A stretch of DNA of 64,000 nt from Lactobacillaceae bacterium (GTDB taxonomy: Bacteria; Bacillota; Bacilli; Lactobacillales; Lactobacillaceae). The stretch covers positions 1-64,000 of the forward strand of contig JAITQG010000044.1 in assembly GCA_031289015.1 (NCBI GenBank), read 5' to 3'. Positions 18,164-27,844 of the stretch are shown here, one piece after another. The notes beneath the pieces were generated by a model, which was given only the letters and a program-made list of their open reading frames with translations, was not told the DNA's origin and made no database searches. Position 1 is the first letter of the stretch. Each line of letters starts with the position of its first letter. Both the position numbers and the translations under genes were made by a program.

Positions 18164-19975
18164 ATGTTTTATTGCGGAATTGTAGGCTTTACAGGGATTA
18201 ACTATCAATCAACGCCAATTTTGTTAAAGGGTTTGGAAAAGTTGGAGTATCGTGGTTATGATTCAGCCGGTGTGTTCGTTCCTAATCAAGCGCTTGGAAC
18301 AGATCAATTAGTTCGTGAAAAGGGGCGTGTGGCTGATTTAGAAGCCCTTGTAGCGACGAAGAACGTTGAAGGAACGTCTGGGATTGCACACACGCGTTGG
18401 GCAACCCATGGGGTACCTTCAGTTGAAAACTCACATCCGCATTTGTCAGATGATGGCAAGTTGTACCTCGTGCACAATGGGGTGATTGAAAACTACTTAG
18501 AATTAAAAAACGAATATTTACCAACTGTTAATTTCCATTCGGATACTGATTCAGAAGTTGCTGTGCAATTGATTGGTAAGTTTTTGGACGAAGGGTTAAC
18601 GACATTTGAGGCCTTCAAAAAAGCCTTGACGCTGTTTGGTGATTCAGCTTATGGCTTCTTGTTGATGAATCGGGATGAACCTGACCGCATGTATGTGGCA
18701 AAGCGTAAGTCACCATTGTTGATCGGAGTTGGGCCAGACTTTAATGTCGTAACGTCAGATGCCGTTGCAATGTTGGATCAAACGCATGACTTCATTGAGT
18801 TGCATGATGGAGAAGTGGCCATTATCGATCCTAAAGAAGTGCAATTGTTTGACGAAGCTGGTAATGCAGTTGAACGTGCGCCATTCCATTTGGATATTGA
18901 TGCGTCTGAAACTGATAAGGGCACATATCCTTTCTACATGCTAAAAGAAATTGACGAACAAGCTATCGTGATTCGGCACTTGCTTGACCGTTATTTGGAT
19001 GCTAACGGTATTCATATTGGCCAAGCAATCTTAGATGAAATCAAGGCGGCTGATCGTTTGTATATCGTAGCGGCGGGAACTTCATATCACGCTGGGTTGG
19101 TTGGCGCTCGCATGTTTGAAAAGTGGGCCGGCATTCCAACTGAAGTGCATATTTCATCCGAATTTGCCTATGAGCAACCTTTGCTATCTGAGAAGCCATT
19201 CTTTATTTTCTTGTCACAATCTGGTGAGACGGCTGATTCGCGCGAAGTTTTGCAAAACGTGAATGCAGATGGTTTCCATTCATTGACGTTGACTAACGTT
19301 GAAAAGTCAACTTTGTGGCGTGAAGCAACGTATGCTTTGCCATTGTTGGCAGGACCTGAAATTGCTGTGGCGTCAACTAAGGCGTACATTGCCCAAGTGA
19401 CTTTGGAAGCTATCTTGGCCTATGCGTTGGCCGGGGACAAAGTTGATTTCAATTTGCATCAAGATTTGTCAGAAATCGCCGTGGCTATCCAAGGGATTGT
19501 CGATGATAAAGAAACCTTTGATGCCGTGGCCCAGGAGTATTTGATTGATTCAAAGAATGCCTTTTATATCGGGCGTGGGGTTGACTCAGCGGTGACGGTT
19601 GAAGCGGCTTTGAAGCTCAAGGAAATTTCATACGTCCAAGCTGAAGGGTTTGCGGCTGGTGAATTAAAGCACGGAACTTTGGCTTTGATTGAAGATGATA
19701 CACCAGTTATTGCCTTGATTACCCAAGCTAAAACAGCTGGTTTGGTGCGTGGTAATTTGTCGGAAACTTCAGCTCGTGGTTCAAAGACGTATACCATCGT
19801 CACTAAATCATTGGCCAAGGCAGGTGACAATTACATCTTGCCTGACGTGAATGAATTGCTTTCACCATTGGTAACGGTGGTGCCAACGCAATTGTTGGCC
19901 TATTACACTTCACTCGGCCGTGGTTTGGATGTTGATCGCCCACGTAATTTGGCTAAGTCAGTCACGGTTCAATAA
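18164..19975 (+). CDS. glmS: Glutamine-fructose-6-phosphate aminotransferase (isomerizing)
   Basis: CGIVGFTG..LEYRGYDSAG..HTRWATHG, SIS domains, C-terminal DVDRPRNLAKSVTVQ; N-terminus reads MFYCGIVGF. Confidence 0.96.
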   Translation: MFYCGIVGFTGINYQSTPILLKGLEKLEYRGYDSAGVFVPNQALGTDQLVREKGRVADLEALVATKNVEGTSGIAHTRWATHGVPSVENSHPHLSDDGKLYLVHNGVIENYLELKNEYLPTVNFHSDTDSEVAVQLIGKFLDEGLTTFEAFKKALTLFGDSAYGFLLMNRDEPDRMYVAKRKSPLLIGVGPDFNVVTSDAVAMLDQTHDFIELHDGEVAIIDPKEVQLFDEAGNAVERAPFHLDIDASETDKGTYPFYMLKEIDEQAIVIRHLLDRYLDANGIHIGQAILDEIKAADRLYIVAAGTSYHAGLVGARMFEKWAGIPTEVHISSEFAYEQPLLSEKPFFIFLSQSGETADSREVLQNVNADGFHSLTLTNVEKSTLWREATYALPLLAGPEIAVASTKAYIAQVTLEAILAYALAGDKVDFNLHQDLSEIAVAIQGIVDDKETFDAVAQEYLIDSKNAFYIGRGVDSAVTVEAALKLKEISYVQAEGFAAGELKHGTLALIEDDTPVIALITQAKTAGLVRGNLSETSARGSKTYTIVTKSLAKAGDNYILPDVNELLSPLVTVVPTQLLAYYTSLGRGLDVDRPRNLAKSVTVQ

Positions 19976-20023
19976 ATTAATTGAATGTGCTAAACTTATC
20001 ACAAATACTAGGAGGCATTAAAC

Positions 20024-20149
20024 ATGGCATTAGATAAAGAATTGTTGGAAACGACCAAGGGCCACTTGCTTGATTTGTTGATTCAAGACAAGGCATCAGC
20101 GGAAATCGTGACCGAAGTATTTGATAATTACATCAAAAATAACGCGTAA
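20024..20149 (+). CDS. Putative small protein, 41 aa
   Basis: MALDKELLETTKGHLLDLLIQDKASAEIVTEVFDNYIKNNA*; aggagg RBS; not in ORF track because of length. Confidence 0.55.
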   Translation: MALDKELLETTKGHLLDLLIQDKASAEIVTEVFDNYIKNNA

Positions 20150-20281
20150 TGCGCTTGAATTAGACCGGCCAAATGATTTGGTGGGTCTATTTTATTATGA
20201 ATCAGCCAGATTAGCTTGAGTTGAACCCCTGATTGGGCCGAGTTTTTGGTATAATTGGAGTATTAAACTAACGAGGAGTCC

Positions 20282-21508
20282 GTGATGAAATTAGAAACCA
20301 TGCCCCTTGAATTTCAAGCCGCATTACCAATCTTAGAAACGCTTGAGCACGCCGGTTTTGAAGCCTATTTTGTCGGTGGCTCAGTGCGTGATACGCTGTT
20401 AAACCAGCCAATTCATGATGTCGATATTGCTACATCAGCTTATCCTGAAGAAGTCAAAGCCCTGTTTCATAGAACGGTGGATACTGGAATTCAACACGGG
20501 ACGGTGATGATTTTAGATCACGGCCAAGGGTATGAGACGACCACTTTTCGGACCGAATCAACTTACACGGATTTTCGGCGTCCCGACAGCGTGACGTTTG
20601 TGCGATCATTAGCTGAAGATTTACAACGCCGGGATTTCACCGTGAATGCCTTGGCGTTGAAAGCTGATGGGGAGATTATCGATTTATTTGATGGCTTGGG
20701 CGATTTAGAACGCCAAACAATTCGCGCAGTTGGACAAGCCGAAGCCCGTTTTCACGAGGATGCTTTGCGGATGATGCGTGCGGTGCGCTTTGCCGCTCAA
20801 TTAGGATTCACGATTGAATCGGCCACATTAGCTGCCATCAAAGACAACGCGGCTTTGTTAAGTAAAATTGCGATCGAACGAATTAACATCGAATTCACTA
20901 AGTTGTTACAAGGTCAACACGCCAAATATGGGTTACTAGAACTATTAGCAACTAACCTTAATGCATTCATGCCGGGGTTGGAAGCAACGGACCTGGATTT
21001 GGTGGGCTATGCAGATTTATTGGGGCATAACCAACCGGCAAATGCTGAACAGGCTTGGACGCTGTTGGTATTTGAGTTGGGGCTGATTCCAAGGGATGCA
21101 AACAAGTTTTTGAAGGCTTGGAAGCACAGTAGCAACCTCATTAATACGGTCCAACGGGCGATTGCCTTGCTCAATGAACTGCGCAAGGGCGACGTGGCCG
21201 ATTGGTTGTTATATCAAACTGGCACGGATATTGATGTCGCATTGACGGTTGCCCAGTACAGTGAAATGCGACTCGACACCACTCAATTGCGGGCACGCTA
21301 TGCTAATTTAGCGATCAAAAACAAACGCGAACTGGCTTTAAATGGTGCGGATTTGACCAAAGAACTTGGCTTGCAACCAGGTCCATTATTTGGCAAGATA
21401 TTGAGCACTTTAGAACGCCAAGTCGTCCAAGGCTCATTACCTAACCAAGCAGAACCATTACTCACAGCGGCCAAAGCAATTGTCGCAAAGGAAGAGGCGC
21501 ATAAATGA
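20282..21508 (+). CDS. cca: CCA tRNA nucleotidyltransferase
   Basis: YFVGGSVRDTLLNQPIHDVDIATSA, RRDFTVNALAL. Confidence 0.95.
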   Translation: MMKLETMPLEFQAALPILETLEHAGFEAYFVGGSVRDTLLNQPIHDVDIATSAYPEEVKALFHRTVDTGIQHGTVMILDHGQGYETTTFRTESTYTDFRRPDSVTFVRSLAEDLQRRDFTVNALALKADGEIIDLFDGLGDLERQTIRAVGQAEARFHEDALRMMRAVRFAAQLGFTIESATLAAIKDNAALLSKIAIERINIEFTKLLQGQHAKYGLLELLATNLNAFMPGLEATDLDLVGYADLLGHNQPANAEQAWTLLVFELGLIPRDANKFLKAWKHSSNLINTVQRAIALLNELRKGDVADWLLYQTGTDIDVALTVAQYSEMRLDTTQLRARYANLAIKNKRELALNGADLTKELGLQPGPLFGKILSTLERQVVQGSLPNQAEPLLTAAKAIVAKEEAHK

Positions 21509-23400
21509 AACAATTTCGGGCAACAGATTTAAAAAGTGTCTACGGTGACAAAACTTTGTTAGCCGGGGTCTCTTTTTTAATTGAAACTGGCGACCGAGTA
21601 GGGCTGATTGGCGTGAATGGCTCCGGCAAAACGACGCTGTTGAATGCGATTGCCGGCATTACACCGGCCGATAGTGGTGGGTTTGAAACACCCAATGATT
21701 ATCGGATTGGGTATTTGCAACAAGATCCGCCCTTGGATCCAGATAAAACCGTGTTGGATGCCATCTTTGCGGGGGCACAACCAATTTTTCAATTGATTCG
21801 GGACTATGAAACAGCGCTGGATGCTTACGCGGCTAACCCAACGGATGAAAAAATTTTAAATCGCTATACCAAGTTAGAACAACAAATGAATCAAGAAGAT
21901 GCTTGGTTGGCTGAATCTGAAGTCAAGTCGATTTTGTCACAGCTGCATTTGCCGGATTTGAATTCAAAAATTAGTGCCTTATCTGGTGGGCAAAAAAAGC
22001 GGGTAGGCTTGGCGCAAGTTTTGATTGAAGCGCCAGACTTGTTGTTGCTTGACGAACCAACCAATCATTTGGATTTTGATTCAATCGCGTGGTTGGAAAA
22101 ATATTTGGCCAATTACCACGGCGCCGTGTTAACGGTGACCCACGATCGCTATTTCTTGGATCATGTGACCAATCGGATTTTTGAATTATCATTTGGCCAA
22201 ATCTACGAGTATGCCGGTAATTATCAACAATTTGTGATTGCTAAAGCCGAGCGGGTCGAAGCTTCCAAAGTGGCCGACCATAAAGCAGCGCAACTGTATA
22301 AAAAAGAGCTCGCCTGGATGAAAACTTCGGCGCGGGCCCGTTCAACCAAGCAAAAAGCGCGTGAAAACCGGTTTGCTGAATTGGATGAAAACATGGGTAA
22401 TTTGCAATTAGATGAGGACGTCCAAGTCAATCTCGGGCAAACCCGGCTCGGTAAAAAAGTGATTGAAATTACTGATGCGAGTTTAGCGTTTGATAATCAA
22501 GTGATTTTAGACCACTTTTCAACCTTGATTCAAGGCCAAAAACGTGTCGGGATTACCGGCCCCAACGGAACTGGTAAATCAACCTTGTTAAACGCCATTG
22601 CCGGTAAGCTGCCATTGGACAGTGGAGTGATTTCAATTGGTGAAACGGTCAAGATGGCCTATTACACCCAAGCGACTGAGCCGATCGATGAAGATAAGCG
22701 CATGATTGCATACTTGAGCGAGGTGGCCGAGGCGGTCATTGATAAAGACGGTAATCGGGTTTCGGCTTCTGAACTATTAGAACAGTTTTTGTTCCCAAGT
22801 CAGATGCATGGCACCTTGATTCGTAAATTATCTGGTGGTGAAAAACGCCGCTTGTACTTGCTTAAATTATTGTTGCAACAACCTAATGTTTTGTTGTTAG
22901 ACGAACCAACCAATGATTTAGATATTGGGACCTTGACTGTGCTTGAAGATTATTTAACGCACTTTGCAGGGACCGTGATTACCGTTTCCCACGATCGGTA
23001 TTTCTTGGATAAAGTCGCTGACCAGCTCTTTATTTTCCATGGTCGTGGGCAAATTGAACGGTTCACCGGCTTGTTCTCACAATATTTGCTCACCTATGGC
23101 GCACCAACGCTCATTACTGATGAGGTGGTTAAGCCCACGCCGGTAACAACACCAGCTGCAGTTGAACAAGCGCCCAAGAAAAAGAAACTCACATACGCTG
23201 AACAAAAAGAGTGGGCGACGATTGAAGATGATATCGCCCAGCTCGAAGCTAAAACTGAAGAAATTCAAGCCGCGATGAATGAAAATGGCTCGGATTTTGG
23301 TAAGTTAAGCGACTTGCAAGCCCAATTAGATACGACAAATACTGACCTCGAAAACCTGATGCTGCGGTGGGAAGAATTATCTGAACGCGTGGCAGACTAA
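21505..23400 (+). CDS. ABC-F family ATPase (two ABC domains, C-terminal coiled coil; Uup-like)
   Basis: GVNGSGKTTLL / GPNGTGKSTLL Walker A; LSGGQKKRV / LSGGEKRRL signatures; no TM segments. Confidence 0.92.
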   Translation: MKQFRATDLKSVYGDKTLLAGVSFLIETGDRVGLIGVNGSGKTTLLNAIAGITPADSGGFETPNDYRIGYLQQDPPLDPDKTVLDAIFAGAQPIFQLIRDYETALDAYAANPTDEKILNRYTKLEQQMNQEDAWLAESEVKSILSQLHLPDLNSKISALSGGQKKRVGLAQVLIEAPDLLLLDEPTNHLDFDSIAWLEKYLANYHGAVLTVTHDRYFLDHVTNRIFELSFGQIYEYAGNYQQFVIAKAERVEASKVADHKAAQLYKKELAWMKTSARARSTKQKARENRFAELDENMGNLQLDEDVQVNLGQTRLGKKVIEITDASLAFDNQVILDHFSTLIQGQKRVGITGPNGTGKSTLLNAIAGKLPLDSGVISIGETVKMAYYTQATEPIDEDKRMIAYLSEVAEAVIDKDGNRVSASELLEQFLFPSQMHGTLIRKLSGGEKRRLYLLKLLLQQPNVLLLDEPTNDLDIGTLTVLEDYLTHFAGTVITVSHDRYFLDKVADQLFIFHGRGQIERFTGLFSQYLLTYGAPTLITDEVVKPTPVTTPAAVEQAPKKKKLTYAEQKEWATIEDDIAQLEAKTEEIQAAMNENGSDFGKLSDLQAQLDTTNTDLENLMLRWEELSERVAD

Positions 23401-23427
23401 GCACATAGAAAAGGAAAATTACTTAAC

Positions 23428-23925
23428 ATGGCTGAAAAAATTATGATTTGGGCCCAAACCAACAATGGGACAATTGGCAATGAACTAAAGATTCCATGGC
23501 GTGAAAAAGCGGATATGCAGTTTTTCAAAGCGCAAACCCTTGACCAAGTTATTTTGATGGGGCGCAATACCATGGACAGCTTTAACGGGCGCCCATTGCC
23601 TAAGCGGGTGAATTTAGTCTTGACGAGCCAAGCTGACTTAGTGGTTCCAGAAGGTTTTCAAGCCGTCAACACCTTGGCTGAAGCTGATCAAATCGCTGAT
23701 GAATTGGGCAAGGATTTGTTAATTATTGGTGGTAGCGCTGTGTACACTAGCTTACTGACTGAGGCTGACATTTTGTATGTCACATATTTGGATACTGATT
23801 TTTCTGGTGATACAATTATGCCTCAAGTTGACAAGACCGTTTGGCAGGGCGTAGAAATTCAAGCTGGCTTAGCGGATCCTGATAATGAATTTGATTATGT
23901 AATTGTGAAATATTCACGACGATAA
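23428..23925 (+). CDS. folA: Dihydrofolate reductase
   Basis: IMIWAQTNNGTIGNELKIPW, ILMGRNTMDSFNGRPLPKRVNLVLT, IIGGSAVY. Confidence 0.93.
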   Translation: MAEKIMIWAQTNNGTIGNELKIPWREKADMQFFKAQTLDQVILMGRNTMDSFNGRPLPKRVNLVLTSQADLVVPEGFQAVNTLAEADQIADELGKDLLIIGGSAVYTSLLTEADILYVTYLDTDFSGDTIMPQVDKTVWQGVEIQAGLADPDNEFDYVIVKYSRR

Positions 23926-23994
23926 CATGTGACAAAACCAAATTGGTGGAGTAAACTTATATTCATAAACAGCCAAGAGGCGAGGTAGAAGACG

Positions 23995-24195
23995 ATGAAG
24001 TATCTTGTAACATTTTTTTGGACATTTATTTTAGGTGAAGTAGTTGGTTATATTGGAAGTGCCCTGTTAGGGGTATCATATGATGCCACACAAACATCAA
24101 TTGTGGCCGCTTTGATTGGAACGCTTGGAGCGATTATGGTATACGCCATTTCTAAGTCTGCCACACCAGAAAAAGTTTATGATAACGTAGATTAA
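23995..24195 (+). CDS. YjzD/DUF2929 family small membrane protein
   Basis: MKYLVTFFWTFILGEVVGYIGSALLG; precedes dnaE. Confidence 0.75.
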   Translation: MKYLVTFFWTFILGEVVGYIGSALLGVSYDATQTSIVAALIGTLGAIMVYAISKSATPEKVYDNVD

Positions 24196-24212
24196 TAATT
24201 TGCATCAATAGA

Positions 24213-24248
24213 AGCTGGGACAAGGTTAATTTGTCCCAGCTTTTCTAT
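24213..24248 (+). terminator. Rho-independent terminator
   Basis: agctgggacaaggttaatttgtcccagcttttct. Confidence 0.8.
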
Positions 24249-24347
24249 CTTGGCTAATAAAATAATTAGCTAGGATACCAAAAATGTCAATCCTTAAGGT
24301 ATACTAGATATTAAGTTAAAACGAATTTTGGAAGGGAGGGCCTTTGG

Positions 24348-27300
24348 ATGGTGCCTTTAAATACTACAACCGCATTTACCTTGCTCCAAAGTCCCATGCT
24401 TCCTCAAACTTTGGTCCAAAAGGCACAAGAACGCGGCTTTAAAGCGGTTGGTTTGGCTGATCATGATGTGTTATATGGCATGGCTGAGTTTACCAATGCG
24501 GCGCGTGCTTTGGATATGCAGCCAATTCTTGGGTTGAAGGCGACGTTGGTTGGCTTACAAACCACCGCCTCAAATTTTACCGTGGCTTTCTATGTGCAAA
24601 ACCAAGTGGGCTATCATAATTTAATTAAGCTATCTAGTTATCTCAAAACCCATGAACAAGCACCTGATTTTGCGACGATTCAACCTTTTTTGGCTGGGCT
24701 CTACGTTGTCATCCCGCCAGTGAGTGAGTTGGCGGTTTTGTTGTTGTCAGATACGACCCGCGCGATTTCATATGTAAAGCAATTGCTTGAACTAGTGCCG
24801 GCTGAGCACCTCTTTTTAGGGGTCGAATTAAAGATGTCGACCGAACAAATCCAACAGATTCAATATGTGGCGGGAACTACCAAGACCAAAATCATCGCCT
24901 TTGATGAAGTGGCCTATCTTGATCCAGCTGATCAATTTGGGCGCATTGTGCTCCAACAAATAGGGGTCGGGGAACCGTTGGCTAACTTGGGAGCGGCTCA
25001 AAACTTGCCCGCCCATAATTATCTGCGTGATGCAAAAACCTGGGCCAATGAATATCGCACACGCGGGCTAGGTGAGGCGATTGAACAAACGGATTGGATT
25101 GCAGAACATAGTCAATATACGATGGCTAGTTCACAAGTCACGCTGCCAACTTTTAAAACCCCCAACCAACAAACTGCTAAAGACTATCTCTACCAAATTG
25201 CCATGGAAGGCCTCAAAGTCCGTTTGCATGGCTTAAAAGTTGATGGGGCCATTTATCAACAACGCTTAGCTGAAGAATTACAAATCATTGATAATTTGAA
25301 TTTTAATGATTATTTTTTGATTGTGGGCGACGTGATTGATTTTGCGCACAAGCACAATATTCGCACCGGGCCAGGGCGTGGTTCGGCGGCTGGTTCGTTG
25401 GTTGCCTATGCCTTACACATTACTGATGTCGATCCCATTGCTTATGACTTGTTGTTTGAGCGATTTTTAAATCCTGAACGGGTCGCGATGCCAGATATTG
25501 ACATTGATATTCAATCAAATCAGCGCAAAGACGTCATAGAATATGTGTATGCCAAATATGGTTATGAACGGTTTGCCCAAATTAATAGTTTCCAAACCCT
25601 CAAAGCCAAAGCCACGATTGATGATGTGGCCAAGATTTTTGGTCTGTCATTAACGCAAGCGGCAAATTTGAAAAAGGGCATTGGCAAAGATCAAACTTTG
25701 CAAGAAGCCTATGCAGCATCACAAGCTTTTCGAAATGCGTTGCTAGATATTCCCGTTGACAGTGACTTGTTTTATAAAACGGCCCAACAACTCGAAGGCA
25801 TCCCTCGCGATGAGGGCCTCCATGCGGCCGGGATTGTCTTATCGTTTGCACCGTTGGTCGACACGATTCCGGTGCGCCTGGGTGAAGACGGGCGCTTGGT
25901 CACCCAACTGACAAAGACGCCAGTTGAAAAACTAGGCTTGTTAAAAATTGATTTCTTGGGACTGACCAATTTAAACATTTTAGATATTGCTTTAAATGAA
26001 GTCAAAAAAGAAAATCCCGATGATGCGTTTGATATTAATAAAATCGATTTTAATGATGCAAAAACCCTTAATTTATTTAAACAAGGGCTCACAAATGGGG
26101 TCTTTCAATTTGAATCCTCCGGGATGAAAAATATGTTGCGGCAATTGCAACCCGATACATTTGAAGACTTAGTGGCGGCTAATGCGATTTTCCGTCCCGG
26201 ACCGATGCAATTTATTCCAAATTTCATTGCTAGAAAACACGGGCGTGAAGCAATCGTCATTCCTGATCCAGCGATTGCAAACATCGTTGAACCAACCTAT
26301 GGCATTATCGTTTATCAAGAGCAGGTGATGCGAGTCGCCCAACAATTCGCTGGTTTTTCACTTGGCCAAGCCGATTTGTTGCGCCGCGCGATGTCCAAAA
26401 AAGACGCCGCTGAAATTGCCAATCTAAAAAAACGGTTCATTGATGGAGCGGTTAAGCAGGGCCATGCACCTGAGATTGCCCAGCAAGTTTATGGTTATAT
26501 TGAACCCTTTGCCCAATATGGGTTTAATCGTTCGCATGCGGTTGCCTATTCAAAATTAGGCTTCCAATTAGCTTATTTAAAAGCGCACTTTCCAACCGCT
26601 TTCTTTAAAGCGGTGTTAAATGAAGCCATTGGTGATGCAAAGAAAACCAAAGCTTATTTAGCGGAAATTAAAACGACCGATGTAATTGTGCAAGGTCCCG
26701 ACATTAATCAAAGTTGGGCAGGGTTTTCGACGCACAATAAAGCGATTCGGATGGGCTTGGCCAGTATCCGTGGCGTCCGCCGTGATTTTAGAGAAGCCAT
26801 GTTACAAGAACGCCAAGCCAATGGTGTGTATAAAAATTTAGGGGATCTCATTGGGCGCCTAGACAATAAGTATCGCAAGGTGGAAACCATCGAACCCCTA
26901 ATTTATGCTGGCGCGTTTGATAGTTTCAACCCCAACCGCAAAGCTATTTTAGATTCTATGCAAGGCTATATTGATGCAATCGGCTTAGCTGGTGAATCGA
27001 TGTCCTTATTTGAAACCTTGGCACCAAAAACTCGCGAAGTCACCGATTATACGCAAGCCGAAAAACTCGCTTACGAATTGGATTATTTAGGCTTTTACCT
27101 GAGTGGCCATCCGATCGAAACCATCTTAGCAGCGATTCCAGCTGAACTCCATGCCAATGTCATTAGTTTAAATGCTGGTGACAAGAACATCAAAACGATT
27201 TTATACATCGAAAATGTCAAAACGATTCGCACCAAAAAAGGCGACCAGATGGCGTTTGTCGACGGTATGGACATGACGGGGTCGATTTCGGTGACTGTTT

Positions 27301-27710
27301 TCCCTAAGCTGTTTGAAAAAATTAGTCACCTCTTACAACCCGAACAGACCATTGCGGTTGTTGGGGACGTGGAGCAACAACGTGGTCGCGATGCAATTCA
27401 GCTTGTCGCAAACCAAATTAGCGACGTGCACGCCTTGGTTACCGGGAAGCAACGAGTTGAAAACACGACCCCAGCAACCGGGCAGTGGTACATCAAAGTA
27501 CCAAACACCGCCAATTTGTCAAAGATTAACTTAGAACTTGAGGCGATTTTTAAAACGTATCACGGTAATAACCCCGTGTTGGTGGTCTATGCGGCGGACA
27601 ATCGCAAAATTGCGTTAAACAAACCGCAGTGGCTAACAACCGGGCCCAAGCCATTACGCGCCCTAGAAGCCCTGTTAGGCGTAGAAAATGTCGTCTTTAA
27701 ACCGATTTAA
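24348..27710 (+). CDS. dnaE: DNA polymerase III subunit alpha (DnaE type)
   Basis: GPGRGSAAGSLVAYAL, MPDIDIDI, FQFESSGMKNMLRQL, FNRSHAVAYSKLGFQLAYLKAHFP. Confidence 0.96.
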   Translation: MVPLNTTTAFTLLQSPMLPQTLVQKAQERGFKAVGLADHDVLYGMAEFTNAARALDMQPILGLKATLVGLQTTASNFTVAFYVQNQVGYHNLIKLSSYLKTHEQAPDFATIQPFLAGLYVVIPPVSELAVLLLSDTTRAISYVKQLLELVPAEHLFLGVELKMSTEQIQQIQYVAGTTKTKIIAFDEVAYLDPADQFGRIVLQQIGVGEPLANLGAAQNLPAHNYLRDAKTWANEYRTRGLGEAIEQTDWIAEHSQYTMASSQVTLPTFKTPNQQTAKDYLYQIAMEGLKVRLHGLKVDGAIYQQRLAEELQIIDNLNFNDYFLIVGDVIDFAHKHNIRTGPGRGSAAGSLVAYALHITDVDPIAYDLLFERFLNPERVAMPDIDIDIQSNQRKDVIEYVYAKYGYERFAQINSFQTLKAKATIDDVAKIFGLSLTQAANLKKGIGKDQTLQEAYAASQAFRNALLDIPVDSDLFYKTAQQLEGIPRDEGLHAAGIVLSFAPLVDTIPVRLGEDGRLVTQLTKTPVEKLGLLKIDFLGLTNLNILDIALNEVKKENPDDAFDINKIDFNDAKTLNLFKQGLTNGVFQFESSGMKNMLRQLQPDTFEDLVAANAIFRPGPMQFIPNFIARKHGREAIVIPDPAIANIVEPTYGIIVYQEQVMRVAQQFAGFSLGQADLLRRAMSKKDAAEIANLKKRFIDGAVKQGHAPEIAQQVYGYIEPFAQYGFNRSHAVAYSKLGFQLAYLKAHFPTAFFKAVLNEAIGDAKKTKAYLAEIKTTDVIVQGPDINQSWAGFSTHNKAIRMGLASIRGVRRDFREAMLQERQANGVYKNLGDLIGRLDNKYRKVETIEPLIYAGAFDSFNPNRKAILDSMQGYIDAIGLAGESMSLFETLAPKTREVTDYTQAEKLAYELDYLGFYLSGHPIETILAAIPAELHANVISLNAGDKNIKTILYIENVKTIRTKKGDQMAFVDGMDMTGSISVTVFPKLFEKISHLLQPEQTIAVVGDVEQQRGRDAIQLVANQISDVHALVTGKQRVENTTPATGQWYIKVPNTANLSKINLELEAIFKTYHGNNPVLVVYAADNRKIALNKPQWLTTGPKPLRALEALLGVENVVFKPI

Positions 27711-27844
27711 ATAACTTACAATTAGTTAGCTCATTCAAGGAGTTAGCTTTTTTAATATTTTCTAAAAATTTAATGTTAAATTTTTAATAAAACTAGGGTA
27801 TACTTAGTTATTAAATGATTATAGATAGAGAGTGAGTGAAGTAT

